Positions 17,837-26,179 of a DNA stretch of 32,066 nt are shown here, piece by piece. Below the pieces are notes generated by a model that was not told where the DNA came from, made no database searches, and saw only the letters and a program-made list of their open reading frames with translations. A program made the position numbers and the translations under genes. Source of the stretch: Chloroflexota bacterium (lineage in GTDB: Bacteria; Chloroflexota; Ktedonobacteria; Ktedonobacterales; Ktedonobacteraceae); contig CADDYT010000068.1 in assembly GCA_902810755.1 (NCBI GenBank), positions 1 through 32,066 of the forward strand. The letters are read 5' to 3'. Every line of letters starts with the position of its first letter. The first letter of the stretch is position 1.

Positions 17837-18013
17837 TTATTTTGCCTCCGTCGTTGACCCGGATAATGGCGCATCAAGAAATTCGCTGAGCATCGCCTCG
17901 ATGGTCATAAAACCGCCGGGCAGCAGGATGAGCGGCTGGCCCCTACCATGAATTTCGTAGTAGATGTTGAGGCTGTTTACCTGCGCATAGTGGCCTTTGT
18001 CATCCTGGTTCAT
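17837..18013 (-). pseudogene. Internally deleted alpha/beta-hydrolase remnant
   Basis: This open frame of 58 codons begins MNQDDKGHYAQVNSLNIYYE and continues IHGRGQPLILLPGGFMTI. That is the N-terminal strand pair and oxyanion-hole turn of an alpha/beta hydrolase, which normally runs to about 270 residues. After MTIEAM it passes straight to LSEFLDAPLSGSTTEAK, which resembles the C-terminal end of such hydrolases. The nucleophile elbow (GxSxG), the acid and the His are all missing. The simplest reading is an in-frame internal deletion that left a translatable stub. AAGGAT precedes the ATG. It may still serve to carry ribosomes to the DUF2277 gene, whose start lies one base after its stop. Confidence 0.65.
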
Positions 18014-18129
18014 GCTGCTTTTATCCTTTCCTATCCTTCGGTTCTCCTTATTGCTATTCCTTCTGGCTTGATGATAGTCGGTAGTCCGCGCCTATCAGCG
18101 CGTGCGGGGTAAGAGGCCCGATATGCGCC

Positions 18130-18242
18130 CTATGTACCTGCGTCCTGGTTCCTTATACCTCTATGGCTACAACCGAGTCAACTGCGGATGGAGTAAACTA
18201 CTCACTATGTACCTGCGTCCTGGTTCCTTATACCTCTATGGC
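18130..18242. repeat. 38-bp direct repeat, 75 bases apart
   Basis: Bases 18130-18167 and 18205-18242 are identical (they begin CTATGTACCTGCGTCCTGG). The second copy contains the stop codon and last twelve or so codons of the leftward dehydrogenase gene. The first lies beyond its 3' end. The 37 bases between them contain no recognisable element. Confidence 0.85.
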
Positions 18243-19212
18243 GGCCCCAGACCTCCGGGTTGACCAGGTTGGTGGGGCGCTGGCCGCGCAGGGCAAGGGC
18301 GATCTGTTCACAGGCCATGACCTCCATACGCAGGAGACCGGCTGTCGTGTAGGCGCCGATGTGGGGGGTGCAGATGGTGTTGGGATGGGTGAAAAGCGGG
18401 TGATTGGTCCTGGGCGGCTCCGGGTCGTAGACATCGAGGGCGGCCCCGGCAAGATGGCCCGAACGCAGGGCCGCCAGCAGCGCATCCTCGTCGACCAGCG
18501 CGCCGCGAGCGGCATTGATCAAATAGCTGCCCGGCGGCATCAGGCGCAGCGTTTCGGCGTTGATGAGGTGGCGCGTCTGCGGCGTGGCAGGCAGGTGCAA
18601 GGAGACAACCTGAGCGCGCGGCAGCAACGCAGCCAGCGAGGAAACCAGTTCTACGCCCAGCGCGCTGGCTCGTTCGGCGGAGATGAACGGGTCGAAGGCG
18701 ATGACCTTCATGCCCAGCGCCTGCGCGATGACCGCTACGCGACTACCAATGCGGCCCAGACCCACCAGACCAAGAATGTTGCCTGCCACCTCAAAGCCGG
18801 GCGTCAAATCTGTCAGGGCCGGAAATGGCTGCCCTGAGCGCAGGATGCGATCTCCGGTCATCACGCGCTTGCAAAGGTTGAGCAGCAAGGCGACTGTATG
18901 TTCAGCCGTAGACTCGGTCGGCCCGTCGGGCGTATTGACGACCAGCAGGCCACGTTGTGTGGCCGCGTCCAGATCGATACGATCCACGCCGATTCCTGTG
19001 CGGGCGATGACGCGCAGGCGTGGCAGGCGATCCATCACCTCACCCGTCACAAATGTTTCCCCTGAAACCAGAATGGCGTCCGCCGTTGCCGCCTCCGCAT
19101 ACCAGTCATTGCGCTCGCCAACCGTTGTTACCGTCACGGTTGCCAGCCCCTCCAGAACGGCCAGCGCGGCGCGATGCAATGGCCTGCCGCTCCATACATG
19201 TGCCTGTATCAT
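18205..19212 (-). CDS. D-2-hydroxyacid dehydrogenase, phosphoglycerate dehydrogenase-like
   Basis: This 335-residue NAD-dependent dehydrogenase has the Rossmann glycine motif GLVGLGRIGSRVA (about 147-159) followed by the acidic D in AFDPF. The catalytic Arg is in INAARGALVDEDAL, the Glu in DVYDPEPP and the His in TPHIGAYT. The N-terminal part has TGIGVDRIDLDAATQRGL and ST(A)EHTVALLL. It fits SerA-type enzymes, oxidising 3-phosphoglycerate, but it has no C-terminal ACT regulatory domain, so a related 2-hydroxyacid is possible. The ATG at 19212 has GAGAGGAAGGA upstream; a longer frame reads into a repeat. The C-terminal residues after NPEVW are encoded by the second copy of the direct repeat and may be an added tail. 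Confidence 0.88.
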   Translation of the reverse strand: MIQAHVWSGRPLHRAALAVLEGLATVTVTTVGERNDWYAEAATADAILVSGETFVTGEVMDRLPRLRVIARTGIGVDRIDLDAATQRGLLVVNTPDGPTESTAEHTVALLLNLCKRVMTGDRILRSGQPFPALTDLTPGFEVAGNILGLVGLGRIGSRVAVIAQALGMKVIAFDPFISAERASALGVELVSSLAALLPRAQVVSLHLPATPQTRHLINAETLRLMPPGSYLINAARGALVDEDALLAALRSGHLAGAALDVYDPEPPRTNHPLFTHPNTICTPHIGAYTTAGLLRMEVMACEQIALALRGQRPTNLVNPEVWGRHRGIRNQDAGT

Positions 19213-19244
19213 GGATGTCCTTCCTCTCTGACTTTTCGCAGCGC

Positions 19245-19301
19245 AGATTCTTCGCTTCACTAGGATGACATGTCCATGATGGTTTTTCATGGCATGACAT
19301 A
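19245..19301. repeat. Degenerate hairpin-repeat copy and stem in a divergent gap
   Basis: On the minus strand 19270-19245 reads TGTCATCCTAGTGAAGCGA followed by AGAATCT, a worn copy of the loop family seen at 223-297 and 15160-15192. Next to it, ATGACATGTCCATGA and TCATGGCATGACAT form an imperfect stem (about 19264-19299), followed by a run of eight T near 19311-19318. The gap 19213-19482 between the dehydrogenase and the kinase gene holds these and two TGGCACA copies (19358-19364 and 19380-19386, 22 bases apart). Confidence 0.5.
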
Positions 19302-19482
19302 CCCGGGCAGGTTTTTTTTATATCATGTCACATTTTCTGCACAGAGTTGGATAACGCTGGCACATTGGCTCTGCTAAACTGGCACACAGGCAGGCGGAAA
19401 CGCTTGCGCCAACATGGGGACGAGATAAGCAAAGCAAGACAGGGCCGGACGAGGAAACGGCTCGCGAAAGGGATCGAGAAAC

Positions 19483-20838
19483 ATGGATGCTTCCAGCGAC
19501 GACTCACCTGTGCGTTCTATCCAGCAGGTCGGAAAGTACGCGCTCCGCAGGAAACTGGGGCGTGGTGGCTTCGCCGATGTCTATCTGGGGGAACACCCTT
19601 ACCTGCGCACACAGGTAGCGATCAAAATTATGCGTTCGTTCGACGAGGCTGACGTGGAGACCTTCCTGACGGAGGCGCGGTTTGTGGCGCAACTGCGGCA
19701 CCCGCACATCATCCGCGTACTGGACTTTGATCTGGAAGGGGAGACGCCATTTCTGGTCATGGACTACGCGCCCAACGGTACCGTGCGCCAGCGATACCCG
19801 GAAGGGACGAGGCTGGAGCCGCATGTCATTCTGGCCTACGTGGAACAGGTAGCGGATGCCCTACAGTACATTCACAGCCAGCATTTGATTCACCGCGACG
19901 TGAAGCCTGAGAACCTGTTGCTCGGCCCACATGGTGAAGTGCTGGTGAGCGACTTTGGCATCACCATCGCGGCGCGCCGGATGGTTGTGCGCACGCAGAC
20001 CATCGTCGGCACCATCGCCTACATGGCCCCGGAACAGATTCGCGGTCGCCCCTGCATGGCGAGCGACCAGTACGCGCTGGGGGTGATGGTCTACGAATGG
20101 TTGTGCGGCGTCAGGCCGTTCAGGGGAACGGCGCGCAGCATTGCGCAGCAGCATCTTTCCGCGCGGCCACCATCACTCTGCGAGCGCGTTCCCGGCCTGC
20201 CGCCAGCGGTAGAGCAGGTCGTGTTCCGCGCCCTCGCCAAAAATCCGCGCTATCGCTTTGAGAGCGTGCTGGCCTTTGCTGACACGCTAGGCGAAGCCTT
20301 CGAGGAACAGGGGGTCACGACGGTCACCGAGAGCCTGCCAGCGCAGCCAGTTCATCCTTATCAGATCGAAGCCGAACGCGCTCTCCCGGCGCGGGCAATG
20401 CGCAGTCAGGAACGGAAAACCAGTTCCGTGCCGCTCGCGCGCCCCCAGACGGGAAAAACCGGCTTCGGCCCGACAACGCGCCGCCCGAAGAAAAAGCCCG
20501 CATGGCAAAGGCGCAAAATCTGGCGAGAGATCGCCGCCACCTACATGATCGACCTGCTGGCCGTGGCTATTCTGAGCAGCATTCTGGCCGCGTTGAACGT
20601 GCCGCCCGCGCTGCTGGAGTTGCTGCTGGCGCTCTGCATCGTCCTGCTGCCGCTCGTGGCAGCAGTTCTACGCCAGAACACGTGGCTGGCCGCCCTGACG
20701 CTGAGCATCGCCATCGCGGCGCTCGCCCTGGCCTTCTGCCTCCACGCCCCCATCGTCTTCATTGTCGTCTCCTTCGCCCTGCTCCTCCTGAGCCTGGCCG
20801 TCGCCTTCGCCGTCAGCATGAAACGGCCTACGCGCTGA
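19483..20838 (+). CDS. Transmembrane Hanks-type Ser/Thr protein kinase
   Basis: This is a 451-residue protein. The kinase domain is about 18-275: the P-loop is GRGGFADVYLG, the ATP lysine is Lys48 in VAIK, the helix-C Glu is Glu64 and the catalytic HRDVKPENLL has Asp139. The DFG is at 157-159 and the APEQ at 182-185, so it should be active. A basic, Pro-rich linker (about 290-345) leads to four hydrophobic helices at about 355-373, 376-397, 401-421 and 424-445, with almost no outside domain. That differs from PASTA-type kinases and suggests sensing within the membrane or only anchoring. It is a single-gene unit converging on the large propeller-ATPase gene through a shared terminator. Confidence 0.93.
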   Translation: MDASSDDSPVRSIQQVGKYALRRKLGRGGFADVYLGEHPYLRTQVAIKIMRSFDEADVETFLTEARFVAQLRHPHIIRVLDFDLEGETPFLVMDYAPNGTVRQRYPEGTRLEPHVILAYVEQVADALQYIHSQHLIHRDVKPENLLLGPHGEVLVSDFGITIAARRMVVRTQTIVGTIAYMAPEQIRGRPCMASDQYALGVMVYEWLCGVRPFRGTARSIAQQHLSARPPSLCERVPGLPPAVEQVVFRALAKNPRYRFESVLAFADTLGEAFEEQGVTTVTESLPAQPVHPYQIEAERALPARAMRSQERKTSSVPLARPQTGKTGFGPTTRRPKKKPAWQRRKIWREIAATYMIDLLAVAILSSILAALNVPPALLELLLALCIVLLPLVAAVLRQNTWLAALTLSIAIAALALAFCLHAPIVFIVVSFALLLLSLAVAFAVSMKRPTR

Positions 20839-20858
20839 GCTGAACCGGGCAGAAGGCG

Positions 20859-20913
20859 AAAAAGAGAGAGCAGGGATCTCGGCGCCTTTGCCGGTGGCCC
20901 TGCTCTCCCTTTT
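20859..20913. terminator. Bidirectional terminator between the kinase and propeller-ATPase genes
   Basis: GAGAGCAGGG (20866-20875) pairs with CCCTGCTCTC (20898-20907) and an inner CGGC/GCCG stem is nested inside. An A-run (20859-20863) on one side and CCTTTT on the other supply a U-tract for both transcripts of these convergent genes. Confidence 0.8.
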
Positions 20914-20923
20914 CTGCCTGCAC

Positions 20924-23900
20924 TTATCCGTGCAGTTCCTTGCTCACCACTTCCAGTGGATGTTCCCTGAGCATCCAGGTGCGGATGAGGCCAACAGCTA
21001 TCTTGAAGCGGCTCTTTCTGAAATCCTCTTGCTCAGCTTCAATGATGTCGAACTCTCTGAGCATTTTCAGCGTCTCTATAAAGTAATCGCTTTTACAGGG
21101 GAGACGGCGCCGGTGGTAGATTTCTTCAATCTCGTTGAGGGAGATCCAGCGTCCTTCTTCCTTGCTGCACTCCGCGATGGCGGCCAGTACAACCCGCTCT
21201 TCCGGCGTGATCTGATCCCAGAGCCAGTCGAAGTGGAACTGGCCTGTTTGCATGACCTCGTGTAGCACAATGTTCACATCGTTGATTGTCACATAATTCT
21301 TGCGCCGCTTATTGCAGTAATCAACGATAGCGCGGCAGATCAGGTGGATCAGGTAGGGCTGGTCGGCGGTCAACTGGCGAATCTTCTGCACGGTGAGCGG
21401 CTCATATTCCAGGTAGCCCGCCACCGGTTGCTGGATCAAATCTTCCGCGTCCTGCGGCGCGAGCCGTGAGAGGCGATAGTGAATGGCGATATGGAAGAAG
21501 ACCGAGCGATACCATTTCGTAAACTCGGTAATCTGGTGCGTGCCAGAGAACAGGAACCTGGTGTTCGTCCGGTGCTGAAGAATATCGCGCAGGTATTCGA
21601 AGATTTCCGGCTCTAGCTGCCCTTTGATAACCTGCTCTTCTAAAACCTCAAACTCATCTATTAGCAGGATCAGTTTGCGTCCGCTGATCTGCTCTTCGAC
21701 CTGATCCAGGAAGACATCAAAGGCATGGATCGGGTCCCTCTCAAACTCCTGTGGCTCCGGGGCTTTGATGGCGATGTCTTTCTGCTTCATAGCTCGTTTC
21801 ATGAGATAGGCCACGCGCCGCAGGAAGTTCTCAATCGTAATATTATAGGAAAGGCGCTGCATATCCAGAAAAACCGGAATATGCTCTGCCAGCGCCGGGG
21901 ATTGAATCAACTGGGACAGCAGGCTGGTTTTGCCGGAACGACGTTGCCCGTACAGCACGATCACGCCTCTGGCATCGCGCGTCAGGTTATCTACCAGAAA
22001 GGCTTTTTCTTCCTCACGCCCGTAGAACAGGTCGCTATCATGTGCCGGTGTGCCGGTTGAGTAGGGGTTAGGGATAGTGTGGAAAGCCTGTTGCGAGTCG
22101 TGTAACTCAATGCAGCCCGGGAAATGCTTCTCAACCATCTCACCGGAGACATCATCAAAAACGACCTCGAACATGAGAGGGAGCTTCGTGGCGTGAGGCG
22201 CGAGAATAAATTCGGCGCTCGTCCCTTCTCCGGCGGCGATGATCTCGGTTTCAAAGGTATTCTTCCCAACCACCTCAAAAGAATCGTTATGCAGCAGCGT
22301 GAGTTTGACATCGCTGGCGGAACTGCGCCCCTCGTTGTTGATCTCGACGAGGATGCCCACCTGCGCTTCCCTGCGCACATCCCTTGTCAGCAGCGTGACT
22401 TTGAGTTCCGCCTTTCCCCGCAGTTCACTCAACTGTTTCTGTAACAATGCCTGCCATTTCTTGAAAAGCAGGAGAAACATCTGGTAATCCGGTAGCTTGC
22501 TGATCGGCTCTCCCAGCAGCGAGATAGCGTATTGCTGATCCAGCGTCTTCTGGCTGCGACCGATGGCCTCCATCGCTTCCAGCAAGCTATTCAGACGGTC
22601 ATGAAGGTCCTCGCGGTGAAAGTGCATTGTCAACGGGCGAGTGATGGCGCGCAGAGCCTTAAAGACAGGAAGCACAGCGCGCACATACTGATTATTCCTG
22701 TCGAAGTTCTCTTCCTCCAGGTCACAGTGGTAATGGGAGATATCTTCCAGCGTTTCCAGCATGAAGAGCCGATGCAACTCTTCGTAGATCAGACGGAGAT
22801 CCAGGCCGTAATGCAGTTTTTCGGCGCCCTGCTGAGCCTGCACCATTTGCAGGAGCTTTTCGCCAACGTTGCTCTCATTGAGGTCGTAGAGGATTTCTTT
22901 GACGGCATTGATGTAACGCCTGATAATCGCGCCGGTTGCCATATGCGCAATCTGTTCCCAGATGTGCTTTTGCAGATTTTTTGCGATGAAGAGGTGGACA
23001 TAGACGATGAGACTGCCCGGGTGCTGATCCAGATAATGCGCCAGTACATGCGCCGCTTCCTGGCGCACCCATGTCGATGTCTTATCTTGCGCGGCAATGA
23101 GCAGCAGATCAAAAATCTGGTGCCTGCGGTTCCTGTCAAGCAGGAGTTCTGTCTGGGGGTCGATCAACTCATCTATTTTGCGCACGGCAATACGGCGCAC
23201 GAAGCGACTGGAGTTCTCGATGGCTCGTTTAAGGTAGTAGAGGCCCTCGTCCCAGTCGTAGCGCATCAGGGCGGGCAGGCAATCAATGGTGACATTGCGC
23301 ACCTCGTACTCCAGATCGGTTGACAATCGGCGCAGCAATGTGCGCGCCCTGACAGTACTGGCCGCATAAAGGGCAGGAAGCAGGGCCGCCAGTTGCTTGC
23401 GCACTTCCAGCTCGCCATTTTTTGCCAGTTCTTCAAAAGTGTCAAAATCTCCGGCCTGAAGATGGCCCTGCTCAACCAGCTTTTTGAGCGCGAAGGCTTG
23501 CAGGAAAACGTCATTGTTTTCAAGAAGGTGGTTGATTACCTCCTCAGCAGAGGATTGTCGGCATAGCTGCTCCCAGCATCGGGCAATGGTATCCGCAACC
23601 TGTTGCTGATTGACAACGCGCAACAGTTCAAATTTATCCTCTGCGGCCAGCGCAATTTCATAGTGATTATCACCGTCAATATCGCCGAGACGCACAGCGT
23701 GAATGCGGTCTTTTGCCTGGTAGGTCCAGAGGAGATCGCCGCTGCGATTGAAAACATACAGGGTGCCGTCGGCACAGCCGACGACGATCTCGACCATGCC
23801 ATCCTGGTCGAGATCGGCAGCGTCAATCGTCAGGGCGCTGTGGGGCAGGTAATATCTCCAGAGCAGGTGGCCGCCGCTATCCCGGACATGAATATTGCGA

Positions 23901-25855
23901 TCTTCAGAGCCAACAAGTATTTCAGGTTGCCCATCATTGTTGATGTCTTTGATACATATTGCTTTGATATGGTCAAACGTTTCAAATGTCCAGAGCAGTT
24001 TGCCACTACGCCTGTAGGCGTAGATACTGTTGTTGAGGCCCGCGACGATGATTTCGGGCGTGTTCTCATCGGCGGCAGTATGCCCGCGCACAATGCTCAC
24101 GCCTTCTTCTGTACTAAACTCAGTTTCTAGCATGCGCAGATCATGACCATAGATGAACAGTTTTTTCGCTTCCGAGCCGATGATGATTTCCGGCGCCTCC
24201 CGGTTACCGGTTGCGCGCACACAGATGCTCGACACCTGGGCAGCGGCAGTTTTTACCTGGTGCAATAGCCCTTTCTCGCCGCCGAGAATATAGAGGTGGT
24301 GGTCGGTTGAGCAGATGAGAATATCTTCCTTCGGGCTGTGGTGTTCAAAGAAGCCGCTCTGGATATCGGTAATATGATCTTCTTCCAGGTGGGTAGACCA
24401 GGCGCGCCGTCCGCCTGCATAAAATGCGGAAAGGCGACCGTCCGCTGTCCCTATGACGATCTCTCGCCCTGATTGTTTCGTTGTGTTGCGGAAGCAGACG
24501 GTGCGTATATACTCCATATCATCCCTGTGCCAGACCTGTTCGACCTTCTGCTGCGCCAGCCGCAGGAGTATAGAGAGCGCCTGAAGATACTTGCCATGTG
24601 CCAGCCCTTCCTCTGCCTGCTCAAAGGTCACCAGTTTTCTGGTGTTCAGACCGACCACATCCGCAAGCAGATTTTGCTCGTCTTTATCAAGTTCAAGATG
24701 GAGCAACTGAGGTTCTTCCAGTCGGTGATAGTATCTGCGAATTCTTTCCGCAACCCCCCTGCGCAGGCGCACATGCATGGCGCGGATACGCTGGTTTTCG
24801 TCGCCGATCAGCAATTCGGGCGCGCCATCGTTATCAATATCGGCAATGGCGATGTCGAAGGTGCGGTATCTGTGATTATGCCGCCAGATGAACTTGCCCT
24901 GAGAACTCAGAATATAGATGCATTTATCTTCACAACTGGCAATGATCTCTTTCTCCCCATCGCCATCAATGTCAGTAGCGTAGAGGGTGAGCAGGCGATT
25001 TTCAAAGTGTTCATACTCCCATTTCCGGGTAAACTGGCCTTTGCAGCAGGTCAGCGCAATCAGATTCTTGTGATCGGTAGAGAGCAATATTTCGGTTTTC
25101 CCGTCCTTATCGATATCCTCGACAACAATGGTGCGAATGGGATGGCCGAGAGCATAGCGGGTAAGCTCCTGCCCCTGCAAATCGAGGACATACAGGTTGC
25201 CGTCAACCGAGCCAAAGAGAACTTCATCTTGCCCATCGCCGTTGAGGTCGCAGGCAAAAACGCTGCGCACATGACCGCCGGTTGCATATTGCCAGAGCTG
25301 TTCGCCTGTGCGCAAATCGAGTCCATACACGCAGCGATCTTCCGAGCCGATAATGATGCGGGATTGCCGTAAAGGATCGACACAGATGCTGCGGATGACA
25401 TGGTTGATGTTAAACCAGCAGGCGTCCTGCGCCAGTTGCCGCTCAAGAGGTTGCCCCTCTTCGTTGAAAAGCAGCTTCGCGCCATCTTTCGTCAGCAAAC
25501 AGCCCTCGCTGTCCAGCACATAGACCTTGCCGTCGCGCGTCCCCACAATAATGCGCACCGCAGCCTCTTCGCCAGGTCTGGCCATTCCACTGATGGTGAT
25601 GGTATCCACCCAGGCGCGTGTACCTATCTCACGTTGCCAGCCTATCTCACGCAGCCAGCGCAGCTTCCCCGTCCTGGAAAGGCAGTAGATACGGCCATCA
25701 CGCGAGCCGATAATGATTTCAACATCACCGTCTCCATCAATATCTGCTACAGCAATACACATCACCCAGTTCTTCGCCTTGTAGTCCCAGATACGGCTGA
25801 AGATCGTCAGCCCATCATTAAGCGCAAGTTTCAGCGGGTCCCTCGTATTTGCCAT
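20924..25855 (-). CDS. Giant FG-GAP propeller / HEAT-like / STAND ATPase fusion protein
   Basis: This is a 1643-residue soluble protein with no signal peptide. Residues about 15-365 form a beta-propeller with repeated DxDxDG-type loops followed by EIIxGSxDGxIY strands; at least eight such calcium-like loops are seen in the protein, for example DIDGDGDVEIIIGSRDG and DLNGDGQDEVLFGSVDG. A helical insert (about 365-450) leads to a second propeller (about 450-770). A HEAT-like helical region (about 770-1130) and an Ig/CARDB-like segment (about 1145-1245) follow. Then NPYSTGTPAHDSDLFYGREE opens a STAND/AAA ATPase with Walker A YGQRRSGKTSLL (about 1303) and Walker B LILLIDEFEVLEE (about 1393). The last 80 residues look like a winged helix. 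The start at 25855 follows AAGGAT. It probably senses a large ligand through the propellers and switches on ATP binding. The substrate and outcome are unknown. Confidence 0.88.
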   Translation of the reverse strand: MANTRDPLKLALNDGLTIFSRIWDYKAKNWVMCIAVADIDGDGDVEIIIGSRDGRIYCLSRTGKLRWLREIGWQREIGTRAWVDTITISGMARPGEEAAVRIIVGTRDGKVYVLDSEGCLLTKDGAKLLFNEEGQPLERQLAQDACWFNINHVIRSICVDPLRQSRIIIGSEDRCVYGLDLRTGEQLWQYATGGHVRSVFACDLNGDGQDEVLFGSVDGNLYVLDLQGQELTRYALGHPIRTIVVEDIDKDGKTEILLSTDHKNLIALTCCKGQFTRKWEYEHFENRLLTLYATDIDGDGEKEIIASCEDKCIYILSSQGKFIWRHNHRYRTFDIAIADIDNDGAPELLIGDENQRIRAMHVRLRRGVAERIRRYYHRLEEPQLLHLELDKDEQNLLADVVGLNTRKLVTFEQAEEGLAHGKYLQALSILLRLAQQKVEQVWHRDDMEYIRTVCFRNTTKQSGREIVIGTADGRLSAFYAGGRRAWSTHLEEDHITDIQSGFFEHHSPKEDILICSTDHHLYILGGEKGLLHQVKTAAAQVSSICVRATGNREAPEIIIGSEAKKLFIYGHDLRMLETEFSTEEGVSIVRGHTAADENTPEIIVAGLNNSIYAYRRSGKLLWTFETFDHIKAICIKDINNDGQPEILVGSEDRNIHVRDSGGHLLWRYYLPHSALTIDAADLDQDGMVEIVVGCADGTLYVFNRSGDLLWTYQAKDRIHAVRLGDIDGDNHYEIALAAEDKFELLRVVNQQQVADTIARCWEQLCRQSSAEEVINHLLENNDVFLQAFALKKLVEQGHLQAGDFDTFEELAKNGELEVRKQLAALLPALYAASTVRARTLLRRLSTDLEYEVRNVTIDCLPALMRYDWDEGLYYLKRAIENSSRFVRRIAVRKIDELIDPQTELLLDRNRRHQIFDLLLIAAQDKTSTWVRQEAAHVLAHYLDQHPGSLIVYVHLFIAKNLQKHIWEQIAHMATGAIIRRYINAVKEILYDLNESNVGEKLLQMVQAQQGAEKLHYGLDLRLIYEELHRLFMLETLEDISHYHCDLEEENFDRNNQYVRAVLPVFKALRAITRPLTMHFHREDLHDRLNSLLEAMEAIGRSQKTLDQQYAISLLGEPISKLPDYQMFLLLFKKWQALLQKQLSELRGKAELKVTLLTRDVRREAQVGILVEINNEGRSSASDVKLTLLHNDSFEVVGKNTFETEIIAAGEGTSAEFILAPHATKLPLMFEVVFDDVSGEMVEKHFPGCIELHDSQQAFHTIPNPYSTGTPAHDSDLFYGREEEKAFLVDNLTRDARGVIVLYGQRRSGKTSLLSQLIQSPALAEHIPVFLDMQRLSYNITIENFLRRVAYLMKRAMKQKDIAIKAPEPQEFERDPIHAFDVFLDQVEEQISGRKLILLIDEFEVLEEQVIKGQLEPEIFEYLRDILQHRTNTRFLFSGTHQITEFTKWYRSVFFHIAIHYRLSRLAPQDAEDLIQQPVAGYLEYEPLTVQKIRQLTADQPYLIHLICRAIVDYCNKRRKNYVTINDVNIVLHEVMQTGQFHFDWLWDQITPEERVVLAAIAECSKEEGRWISLNEIEEIYHRRRLPCKSDYFIETLKMLREFDIIEAEQEDFRKSRFKIAVGLIRTWMLREHPLEVVSKELHG

Positions 25856-26104
25856 ATCCTTTTCCCTTTGCTCGCCCTGTCGTGCTGTTCGCGGCCCTTG
25901 CCGGTGCATGGTTTTGCGCCTTGCTCATAGATAGTATAGCCTCAACCTGCTTACAAAATGTGTCAGATTCATGCCATTGCCGCTTTGCAGATGCATCAAC
26001 CCCCTTCATTCTCAGTGGAAAGACTCCTTTTTATGCTCTCCTGCCCCATTCGTCTTTACCAGTAGAGTAAATGTATGGCAGATAGATTATGTTTGTCATG
26101 ATTA

Positions 26105-26146
26105 TGGCACACTTTGCGCGACTGTTGACAGTATACTGATTGACAG
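26105..26146 (+). promoter_or_regulatory. Operator-like repeats upstream of the small ATPase gene
   Basis: TTGACAG occurs twice (26125-26131 and 26140-26146), on either side of the palindrome CAGTATACTG (26129-26138), which contains a TATACT. A TGGCACA lies at 26105-26111. The set lies 35-75 bases before the start of the small ATPase gene, in the 324-base gap shared with the large ATPase gene. A proper -35/-10 pair with correct spacing was not found. A possible leftward -10 (TATACT on the minus strand) lies near 25934-25939. The rest of the gap is AT-rich and empty. Confidence 0.4.
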
Positions 26147-26179
26147 AGAACATTCTGCCTGAAGATAAGGAGAAGGAAG

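Noticed and set aside
24473..25372. A 299-codon plus-strand frame inside the giant ATPase gene
   Set aside because: It is antisense to the propeller repeats, so its regularity comes from them; there is no ribosome site or recognisable domain.
26105..26117. Possible sigma-54 promoter (TGGCAC...TTGC)
   Set aside because: The GG to GC distance is two bases too short for a -24/-12 promoter.
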